Below are positions 1 to 4,254 of a stretch of 5,439 nt of DNA, in pieces. A program made the translations under genes and the position numbers. Where the stretch lies: NCBI GenBank assembly GCA_020719895.1, contig DYPM01000112.1, positions 1-5,439 on the forward strand, read 5' to 3'. The stretch comes from Sulfurovum sp. Its GTDB lineage: Bacteria; Campylobacterota; Campylobacteria; Campylobacterales; Sulfurovaceae. Every line of letters starts with the position of its first letter. Position 1 is the first letter of the stretch. The notes under the pieces are model-generated. The model did not search any database. It was not told where the DNA came from and worked only from the letters and a program-made list of their open reading frames with translations.

Positions 1-331
1 TAAAAGTAGGAAGTTTAAATTTAGAATGTTTTTGTTGGATGTGAAGTGTATCATTACTATTTTCAAGCACAATCTCTTCATCTTTGAGAATACGAATAAT
101 ATCCAATAGCTTTTTACCATGTGCAGTAAAAGCACCTTCTTCTAAAACAGAGATAGTATCAGTCACAATTTGTAAACCAATTTCCATATCAGTAGCTTTG
201 ATAGTACAGTAGTTCTCTTTGACGATAAAAAGAACGTGAGAGGTGATTTGTGTTGCGTCTTTTTTTTCTAAAAAAGGTTGCAAATTGATGAGTATTGATT
301 CGATTGTCTGTTTTTGAACGTTAATCTTCAT
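1..331 (-). CDS. dnaN: DNA polymerase III beta sliding clamp, N-terminal part (cut by window edge)
   Basis: This is the ring-shaped clamp that tethers DNA polymerase III to the template; DnaA regulators also use it. Reading the minus strand from the ATG at 329-331 gives 110 codons without a stop, beginning MKINVQKQTIESILINLQPF. They continue through a KATDMEIGL stretch and a GAFTAHGKKLLDIIRIL stretch, which match the first clamp domain (the 'ATDLEI..' and 'G....P...L.dI...L' elements). About 250 further residues should lie to the left. The start is supported by an AAGGA Shine-Dalgarno sequence 5 bases upstream. The gene lies downstream of dnaA on the same strand, separated by a 289-base origin-like gap instead of the short spacer usual elsewhere. 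Identification rests on motif recognition plus the dnaA-dnaN order; both agree. Confidence 0.93.
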   Translation of the reverse strand, partial: MKINVQKQTIESILINLQPFLEKKDATQITSHVLFIVKENYCTIKATDMEIGLQIVTDTISVLEEGAFTAHGKKLLDIIRILKDEEIVLENSNDTLHIQQKHSKFKLPTF

Positions 332-371
332 CTTTTTCCTTTGTTTATTTATAATAGTTTAATAGCAGTAG

Positions 372-381
372 TAGCATGCTA
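372..381. repeat. Perfect 10-base palindrome TAGCATGCTA
   Basis: TAGCATGCTA is its own reverse complement. It lies 41 bases upstream of the dnaN start and just upstream of a possible -10 element (TATTAT on the minus strand, 351-356). It could be a binding site for a dimeric regulator of dnaN or of the origin; no specific protein is recognised. Confidence 0.5.
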
Positions 382-387
382 TGAATA

Positions 388-396
388 TGTGAAAAC
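388..396 (-). promoter_or_regulatory. DnaA box candidate GTTTTCACA
   Basis: Read on the minus strand this is GTTTTCACA, with the TTCAC core typical of Campylobacterota DnaA boxes. It is a single site between two perfect palindromes (372-381 and 402-415). The core alone occurs by chance elsewhere in the window, so confidence comes from its place in the origin-like gap. Confidence 0.5.
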
Positions 397-401
397 CTTA
401 T

Positions 402-415
402 TTTTGATATCAAAA
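402..415. repeat. Perfect 14-base palindrome TTTTGATATCAAAA
   Basis: TTTTGATATCAAAA is perfectly self-complementary over 14 bases. Its form (A/T arms around GATATC) suits a homodimeric DNA-binding protein. It lies between the paired DnaA boxes (449-467) and the single box (388-396), upstream of dnaN. Candidate roles are origin regulator binding or a dnaN operator; neither is shown by sequence alone. Confidence 0.55.
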
Positions 416-426
416 TGAGGGGCTAA

Positions 427-487
427 AGAACTCTCAAACAAGATTGACTTATTCACATCTTTTCACATTAGAGTTCTGCAAGAACTC
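427..487. repeat. Three-arm inverted repeat enclosing the paired DnaA boxes
   Basis: AGAACTCT (427-434) is the exact reverse complement of AGAGTTCT (470-477), and the 35 bases between them hold the two tandem DnaA boxes. A third copy, AGAACTC (481-487), can instead pair with GAGTTCT (471-477) across a 3-base loop (GCA). The middle arm therefore has two mutually exclusive partners. The structure could form in single-stranded origin DNA or in the dnaN leader transcript. Neither stem is followed by a T-tract on the minus strand, so it does not look like a plain terminator. Confidence 0.6.
449..467 (+). promoter_or_regulatory. Tandem DnaA boxes TTATTCACA and CTTTTCACA
   Basis: Two direct boxes, TTATTCACA (449-457) and CTTTTCACA (459-467), start exactly 10 bases apart, one helical turn, on the same strand. 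Both carry the TTCAC core. The first is identical to the box at 2044-2052 on the other side of dnaA. Such spacing is suited to cooperative DnaA binding on one face of the helix. Confidence 0.75.
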
Positions 488-545
488 AAAATAATGCTTA
501 ATGAACGTTATGGGTTGTCTTTGTGTCGACAGCTCTCGCGACTTT

Positions 546-590
546 TCGCTTTTTGATAATTATATCTTTTTTATAATTATATGGTTATGT
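546..590. other. A/T-rich block with repeated 10-mer, candidate DNA unwinding element
   Basis: The block is almost entirely A/T and contains ATAATTATAT twice (556-565 and 573-582), with starts 17 bases apart; its ATAATTAT core is itself palindromic. A/T-rich direct repeats beside DnaA boxes are typical of origin unwinding elements, and in this class unwinding is reported in oriC2. A second A/T-rich stretch at 341-362, next to the dnaN start, is an alternative, and the sequence does not decide between them. Confidence 0.45.
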
Positions 591-591
591 C

Positions 592-614
592 AAAAGCCGT
601 AAAATAGGGCTTTT
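592..614 (-). terminator. Terminator-like hairpin behind dnaA
   Basis: AAAAGCC (592-598) and GGCTTTT (608-614) form a perfect 7-base-pair stem with a 9-base loop, 6 bases past the dnaA stop codon. For dnaA transcripts the stem ends in four U's; on the plus strand the run is six T's. It is therefore a weak to moderate, possibly bidirectional, terminator. It would partly separate dnaA from dnaN transcription and keep transcription out of the origin. Confidence 0.55.
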
Positions 615-620
615 TTGATG

Positions 621-1955
621 TTAGTTTTGAGAGGCTTGAGATGTTTTAATTTTGTTTAGAAGTTCTTCAAGCATTACTTTAAAGTTTTCATTGTTTTCGA
701 TAATCTCGTTGATTTTTTTCATCGCATGAGAAATAGCGGTGTGGTCTTTCATTCCAAAATAGACGGCGATTTGTGGCATCGAGTTTTTGGTGAGTTCGCG
801 AGCGAGATAGATAGCGGTACGACGAGCTTCAGCGATGTTTTGAGTGCGTTTTTTGGATTTGATATCGGACGGTTTGACATTGAGTTCGGTAGAAACGATG
901 CGGAGAATATCATCGATTGAGATGTTCTCTTTTTGCTCTTTGATTTGGTCTTTGATGGCATTTTGTGCAAAATCAAGGGTAATTTTTTGATTAAACATCG
1001 ATGAGAGTGCATTAAGTTTGATAAGCGTTCCTTCTATCTCTCGAATATTGTCTCCCATGTGTGTGGCGATATAGTGAACAATCTCTTTGTCTAAGTAAAT
1101 ACCATCAATCTCGCATTTTTTTTGGATAATAGCGATTTTGGTTTCGACTCCTGGAGGCTGAATATCTGCCATAAGCCCCCACTCAAAGCGACTTTTGAGC
1201 CTGTCTACGAGTCCGCTGATTTTTGATGGTTGTCTGTCTGAGGTGATAACAATCTGTTTGTTGGCATTATAAAGTTCGTTGAAAGTGTGAAAAAACTCCT
1301 CTTGTGTTCCTTCTTTGTGGGAGAGAAATTGAATATCATCAATAAGCAAAAGATCACAATCTCTAAATTTATCTCGAAATCTATCCATAGTTTGGGTGCG
1401 AAGATGAGAAGTAAAAGTGTTCATAAACTGCTCAAGAGTGGTGAAAATCACCTTTTTACCAATCATTAAATTGTAGTTGCCAATAGCTTGCAATAAATGT
1501 GTTTTCCCAAGCCCTACACCGCCGTAGATAAAGAGTGGATTGTACTGTTTGCCTGGTTTTTCGGCGACTGATTTGGCAGTAGTGAATGCAAATTGATTGG
1601 AGCTTCCTACGATAAAACTTTCAAAAGTGAAAGAGGAGTTGAGATAGGTGCTTTTTGTTTGGTTTTTGTCAGTTGGCGTGTTTTTTTGTTTGGCGTTGTT
1701 TATGTTTGTATCATTGGTAGAGACATCAATCTCTACTTTTGGTCTGACACCGTCTATTATTTCAAACAAATGGGCGATTTTGTCACTGTATTTGGTATTT
1801 ATCCATTTGGCGATAATCATATTGGGTGCATAAAAGTAGGCGATATTGCTTCGTGAGCGTTTGGTGTCGTACACTAACTTTTTGATATATCGTTCATATT
1901 CAGTCGGAGTTATCTCTTGTTTGAGTTCAAGCAGTACTTTTTGACCTATATTCAT
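621..1955 (-). CDS. dnaA: Chromosomal replication initiator protein DnaA
   Basis: DnaA binds DnaA boxes, forms an ATP-dependent filament at oriC, melts the DNA and loads the helicase. The 444-residue protein is complete. Domain I is about 1-78 and is followed by a short, polar linker (about 79-104, Asn/Lys/Thr-rich). The AAA+ domain has Walker A GGVGLGKT (145-152), Walker B LLLIDD (202-207), sensor 1 around ITSD (237-240), the arginine finger in DRLKSRF (R256) and sensor 2 in NIREIEG (R305). The domain IV DNA-binding signature is DHTAISHAMKKI (404-415). Against E. coli as remembered, D404, H405, T406 and H410 keep the base-contacting residues of DHTTVLH, while A407 and S409 differ, in line with the altered box preference described for this class. 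The ATG at 1953-1955 has a GGAG Shine-Dalgarno 8 bases upstream. The gene lies between the two origin halves, so it is probably autoregulated by nearby boxes. Confidence 0.98.
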   Translation of the reverse strand: MNIGQKVLLELKQEITPTEYERYIKKLVYDTKRSRSNIAYFYAPNMIIAKWINTKYSDKIAHLFEIIDGVRPKVEIDVSTNDTNINNAKQKNTPTDKNQTKSTYLNSSFTFESFIVGSSNQFAFTTAKSVAEKPGKQYNPLFIYGGVGLGKTHLLQAIGNYNLMIGKKVIFTTLEQFMNTFTSHLRTQTMDRFRDKFRDCDLLLIDDIQFLSHKEGTQEEFFHTFNELYNANKQIVITSDRQPSKISGLVDRLKSRFEWGLMADIQPPGVETKIAIIQKKCEIDGIYLDKEIVHYIATHMGDNIREIEGTLIKLNALSSMFNQKITLDFAQNAIKDQIKEQKENISIDDILRIVSTELNVKPSDIKSKKRTQNIAEARRTAIYLARELTKNSMPQIAVYFGMKDHTAISHAMKKINEIIENNENFKVMLEELLNKIKTSQASQN

Positions 1956-1986
1956 AACAAATACTCCGTTCTAAATGACTTTAAGC

Positions 1987-1992
1987 ATTTTA
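1987..1992 (-). promoter_or_regulatory. dnaA: Possible dnaA -10 element TAAAAT
   Basis: On the minus strand TAAAAT is followed by a start-site position around 1980 and, about a dozen bases later, by the GGAG ribosome-binding site (1964-1967). No good -35 hexamer is visible, which is common in this class, where the main sigma factor relies on the -10 and A/T-rich upstream DNA. The palindromic DnaA boxes would lie upstream of this promoter. The call rests on position and one hexamer. Confidence 0.35.
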
Positions 1993-2023
1993 ACCAAAGT
2001 AGGCTAAAATTGTTTGATTTTGA

Positions 2024-2042
2024 AGTGAAAAAGTTTTTCACT
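2024..2042. promoter_or_regulatory. Palindromic pair of DnaA boxes (TTTTTCACT, inverted)
   Basis: AGTGAAAAA (2024-2032) and TTTTTCACT (2034-2042) are exact reverse complements around a single G, forming a 19-base near-perfect palindrome. Each arm is a TTCAC-core DnaA box, with the boxes facing opposite ways. It may seed two filaments in opposite directions or act as a dnaA operator; that is inference. Confidence 0.7.
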
Positions 2043-2043
2043 A

Positions 2044-2064
2044 TGTGAATAAGGATGTGAATGA
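2044..2064 (-). promoter_or_regulatory. Tandem DnaA boxes TTATTCACA and TCATTCACA overlapping the ruvC start
   Basis: On the minus strand these read TCATTCACA (2056-2064) and TTATTCACA (2044-2052), with starts 12 bases apart. TCATTCAC matches the H. pylori box consensus as remembered, and TTATTCACA is repeated exactly at 449-457 in the other origin half. The boxes enclose the ruvC Shine-Dalgarno sequence (AAGGA, 2051-2055) and cover its ATG. Confidence 0.75.
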
Positions 2065-2540
2065 AAATATTGGGATTAGACCCTGGAAGCCGAAATTTAG
2101 GCTATGCAATAGTAGAAATAGAAAACAAAAGTTATTCACTTATTGAAGCTGGAGTAGTGAAAATAAAAACTACCATTCTTCAAGAACAAATTGTAGAGTT
2201 GGTCGAAGGACTTGATATTATCCTCAAAAGTCACACGATTGACCAAGTGGCAATCGAAGATATTTTTTATGCATTTAATCCCAAAACGGTGATTAAGTTG
2301 GCACAATTTCGTGGCGCACTTTCACTCAAAATACTACAAGAGGTGGGATATTTCTATGAATACACACCACTACAGGTCAAACGTGCCGTTACAGGCAACG
2401 GCAAAGCGACCAAAGAGCAAGTCGCATTTATGGTCAAACGCCTATATCGTATTCAAAAAGAGATCAAACCTTATGATATTACCGATGCTATGGCAATCGC
2501 TTTTACACATTTGCAACGGGTAAAGTTGAGCCAAAAGTGA
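2061..2540 (+). CDS. ruvC: Crossover junction endodeoxyribonuclease RuvC
   Basis: RuvC is a dimeric Mg-dependent nuclease that cuts Holliday junctions symmetrically after RuvAB branch migration. The 159-residue product has the normal family length. It opens MKILGLDPGSRNLGYAI, with the first catalytic Asp at D7. The second is E66 in VAIED, followed by F69 at the position of the junction-probing Phe of E. coli RuvC. The last two acidic residues are D139 and D142 in YDITDAMAIA. The conserved TGNGKATKEQV loop is at 111-121. The ATG follows AAGGA at 5 bases. It is divergent from dnaA across the oriC1 boxes, and ruvC-dnaA-dnaN is the characteristic origin neighbourhood of Campylobacterota. A DnaA box overlaps its start, so DnaA may repress it (inference). 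Confidence 0.97.
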   Translation: MKILGLDPGSRNLGYAIVEIENKSYSLIEAGVVKIKTTILQEQIVELVEGLDIILKSHTIDQVAIEDIFYAFNPKTVIKLAQFRGALSLKILQEVGYFYEYTPLQVKRAVTGNGKATKEQVAFMVKRLYRIQKEIKPYDITDAMAIAFTHLQRVKLSQK

Positions 2541-2577
2541 GGATGGATTAAGGTCAGTTACATTAGTTCTTTTTGGA

Positions 2578-2583
2578 TACTAT
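2578..2583 (+). promoter_or_regulatory. Weak candidate -10 (TACTAT) for the wecB cluster
   Basis: TACTAT would place a transcript start near 2590 and leave a short leader with the AGGAG site at 2611-2615. No good -35 sits at the right distance; a TTGACA hexamer is present at 2585-2590 but has no matching -10 about 17 bases downstream. ruvC and wecB are only 80 bases apart, so readthrough from ruvC is an alternative. Confidence 0.25.
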
Positions 2584-2610
2584 TTTGACATTTTTTGGTA
2601 GTTTAAAAAC

Positions 2611-2623
2611 AGGAGTGGCGTTG
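2611..2623 (+). promoter_or_regulatory. wecB: Ribosome-binding site AGGAG with TTG start of wecB
   Basis: AGGAG (2611-2615) stands 5 bases before TTG (2621-2623). Starting here the protein begins MKKVLVVFGTRPEAIK, as family members do. The frame stays open upstream to another TTG (2573), but that codon has no ribosome-binding site and would add 16 residues not found in the family. Confidence 0.8.
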
Positions 2624-3754
2624 AAAAAAGTATTGGTAGTGTTTGGCACTCGTCCCGAAGCGATTAAAATGGCACCGTTAGTGAAGGCACTACAAAAAGA
2701 GTCAACGATCAAAACAAAAATATGTGTCACAGCACAACACCGAGAGATGCTTGATCAGGTGCTTGAGATGTTTGAAATCACTCCTGATTATGATCTTGAT
2801 ATTATGAAAACAGGACAAGATCTTTTTGATATCACTGCAAATGTACTTCTTGGTATCAAGCGAGTTCTTAGTGATTTTGCTCCTGATATTGTACTTGTAC
2901 ACGGAGATACTACGACCACATCAGCGACCGCTTTGGCGGCGTTTTATACCAAATCCAAAGTGGGACATATAGAGGCGGGATTGCGTACGGGAAATCTCTA
3001 CAGTCCATGGCCTGAAGAGGCAAACCGACAGATTGCAGGTGTACTTGCCAACTTTCACTTTGCACCTACGCCGAATAGTCAAGCCAATTTGTTGCGTGAA
3101 AACAAAGATCCAAAAAGCATTGTCGTCACAGGAAATACAGTCATCGATGCACTTTTTTTGATGCTTGATCTTATAAAACAAGAAGCGACACTCAAAGAGC
3201 GTATCATTGAGAGTATCACGATGCGCTATTTGATCTCAGAATCAAAAAAAATCATCCTCGTGACAGGTCACCGAAGAGAGAATTTTGGTGAAGGGTTTGT
3301 CAATATCTGCGAGGCACTCAAAACCATCGCACAAAACAATCCCGATATTGATATCGTCTATCCAGTCCATCTCAATCCAAATGTTCAAAAACCAGTACGA
3401 GAGATTCTCTCTGATACTTCTAACGTCTATTTGATAGAGCCACTTGAGTACCAAAGTTTTGTCTATATGATGAGTCTTTCTTATTTTATTATTACCGATT
3501 CTGGTGGCGTACAAGAGGAAGCACCCGCACTTGGTAAACCTGTCTTAGTGATGCGTGAGACTACAGAACGACCCGAAGCAGTGGACGCAGGCACAGTGAA
3601 ACTTGTAGGCACCAATCAACAGATGATCATCGACGAAGCACAAAAACTCATTGATGATCCAAAAGCGTACGAGATGATGAGTAAAGCTCACAACCCTTAC
3701 GGCGATGGCAAAGCGTGCGAGAGAATCGTGGCGTTTTTGATCAATAATGTATAA
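2621..3754 (+). CDS. wecB: UDP-N-acetylglucosamine 2-epimerase (non-hydrolysing)
   Basis: This cytoplasmic enzyme interconverts UDP-GlcNAc and UDP-ManNAc, the first step toward ManNAcA-containing surface glycans. From the TTG at 2621 it has 377 residues, against 376 for E. coli WecB as remembered. Family motifs appear in order: FGTRPEAIKMAPL (8-20, with R11 and K16), TAQHREMLDQVL (37-48), VHGDTTTTSA (93-102, D96), HIEAGLRTGN (116-125, E118), PWPEEANRQIAG (129-140, E132), VTGNTVIDAL (169-178), VTGHRRENFG (214-223, H217), YPVHLNPNV (247-255), the UDP-binding DSGGVQEEAPALGKP (293-307) and MRETTERPEA (311-320). The fold is GT-B-like. wecC lies downstream and uses the product, so the pair forms a pathway, interrupted by a small toxin-antitoxin-like insert. 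Which glycan is made cannot be told from this window. Confidence 0.95.
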   Translation: MKKVLVVFGTRPEAIKMAPLVKALQKESTIKTKICVTAQHREMLDQVLEMFEITPDYDLDIMKTGQDLFDITANVLLGIKRVLSDFAPDIVLVHGDTTTTSATALAAFYTKSKVGHIEAGLRTGNLYSPWPEEANRQIAGVLANFHFAPTPNSQANLLRENKDPKSIVVTGNTVIDALFLMLDLIKQEATLKERIIESITMRYLISESKKIILVTGHRRENFGEGFVNICEALKTIAQNNPDIDIVYPVHLNPNVQKPVREILSDTSNVYLIEPLEYQSFVYMMSLSYFIITDSGGVQEEAPALGKPVLVMRETTERPEAVDAGTVKLVGTNQQMIIDEAQKLIDDPKAYEMMSKAHNPYGDGKACERIVAFLINNV

Positions 3755-3772
3755 GATTTTGAGACCATAAAG

Positions 3773-4102
3773 ATGAATAAAAGCAAAAGAGAGAGTATCG
3801 TAAGGCAGATTAGAGACAATCTTTTGGAAATCAATGCCAAAAAAATTATACTTTTTGGTAGCTATGCGTATGGAAATCCAACCGATGAGAGTGATATTGA
3901 TATTTGTGTCATCAAAGAAAAAATAGATTCGAAAATCAATGAAAAAAATACCATTCGTAAACTTCTTAAAGAGATCAAGATATCCAAAGATATTATTCTT
4001 GAAGAAGAGGAGTATTTTTTGTCACACAGTGATGAAAACTGGATCAATACTGCACTTTATGATGCAAGACATCGAGGGGTTGTGATCTATGAACAAAAAT
4101 AA
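3773..4102 (+). CDS. MNT-type minimal nucleotidyltransferase, antitoxin-like (MNT/HEPN module)
   Basis: This is a small, complete 109-residue protein of the DNA polymerase beta-like nucleotidyltransferase superfamily. It has the GS-x10-DxD motif: GSYAYG from G29-S30, then D41 and D43 in SDIDI. A possible third acidic residue is D73 in KDIILE. The tail (ALYDARHRGVVIYEQK) resembles the usual C-terminus of these proteins. In characterised MntA/HepT pairs this protein acts as antitoxin by adding AMP to the HEPN RNase toxin. Here the HEPN partner directly downstream is only a fragment, so the enzyme may be an orphan with no partner or act elsewhere in trans. It begins 18 bases after wecB with only a weak ribosome-binding site and is clearly more A/T-rich than wecB and wecC, suggesting separate acquisition. 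The family is confident; the present role is not. Confidence 0.85.
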   Translation: MNKSKRESIVRQIRDNLLEINAKKIILFGSYAYGNPTDESDIDICVIKEKIDSKINEKNTIRKLLKEIKISKDIILEEEEYFLSHSDENWINTALYDARHRGVVIYEQK

Positions 4103-4254
4103 TATGCAAAACAATAGAAGAAGTAGAAATACTTATAGAATTAAGCGAATATGCTGTTGATGGAAGATATGCCATTATTCATGATGACATTGATGAATCC
4201 GCTAAATATATCAACATATTGGAAATTTTTGTAAAGGCAGTAGAAAACAGATGA
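4089..4254 (+). pseudogene. HEPN-domain protein remnant (C-terminal tail only), partner of the MNT gene
   Basis: The frame starting just after the stop at 4090-4092 reads about 53 residues ending SEYAVDGRYAIIHDDIDESA, a short tail ending VENR, and TGA (4252-4254). This resembles the last helices of HEPN proteins (the YAVEGRYP-type segment, then a long helix), which normally have 110-140 residues. No ATG or GTG opens this frame. An ATG at 4089-4091 overlapping the MNT gene, as an intact partner would have, is in another frame and stops after 23 codons (4158-4160). The simplest reading is an internal deletion of roughly 70-80 codons plus a frame change. RYAIIH fits an R-x4-H spacing but may be chance. 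The TGA overlaps the wecC ATG as ATGA. Confidence 0.65.

Larger units (their letters stand above)
332..620. other. dnaA-dnaN intergenic region, probable oriC2 half of a bipartite replication origin
   Basis: This 289-base stretch has no convincing gene. It contains three DnaA-box-like sites with a TTCAC core (388-396, 449-457, 459-467), perfect palindromes at 372-381 and 402-415, a set of inverted repeats at 427-487, a small G/C-rich patch (525-541, with GTCGAC and TCGCGA), an A/T-rich block (546-590) and a hairpin behind dnaA (592-614). In Campylobacterota the origin is reported to lie at ruvC-dnaA-dnaN, split into oriC1 upstream and oriC2 downstream of dnaA, with unwinding in oriC2. The gene order and box clusters fit this. 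The function is inferred from position and motif density; GC skew of the whole chromosome cannot be seen here. Confidence 0.8.
1956..2064. other. dnaA-ruvC intergenic region, probable oriC1 half of the origin
   Basis: This gap of about 105 bases lies between the divergent dnaA and ruvC starts. Its ruvC-proximal 41 bases hold four TTCAC-core boxes (2024-2032, 2034-2042, 2044-2052, 2056-2064), with starts 10, 10 and 12 bases apart. Two further cores lie just inside ruvC (2132-2140, TTATTCACT; 2156-2164, ATTTTCACT on the minus strand). The dnaA-proximal part holds the dnaA leader and a possible promoter. The region fits the oriC1 cluster reported upstream of dnaA in Campylobacterota, and it would also let DnaA control both flanking promoters. 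Confidence 0.78.

Noticed and set aside
40..48. A TTCAC-core DnaA box (CACTTCACA) inside dnaN.
   Set aside because: The 5-base core is expected by chance several times in a window this size; isolated copies in dnaN, dnaA and wecB were not called.
444..472. Plus-strand promoter-like TTGACT with ATTAGA 17 bases later, overlapping the DnaA boxes.
   Set aside because: The -10 is poor, and transcription would run into the terminator-like hairpin and the 3' end of dnaA with no gene to serve.
538..554. Small hairpin GCGA-CTTT-TCGC followed by five T's on the plus strand.
   Set aside because: The stem is only 4 base pairs and there is no rightward transcript that needs terminating here.
726..1856. 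Several open frames of 60-87 codons on both strands inside dnaA.
   Set aside because: They overlap a complete, unmistakable dnaA frame, lack family resemblance and look like shadows of its codon pattern.
2585..2590. Consensus -35 hexamer TTGACA upstream of wecB.
   Set aside because: No acceptable -10 lies 16-18 bases downstream, where the ribosome-binding site begins.
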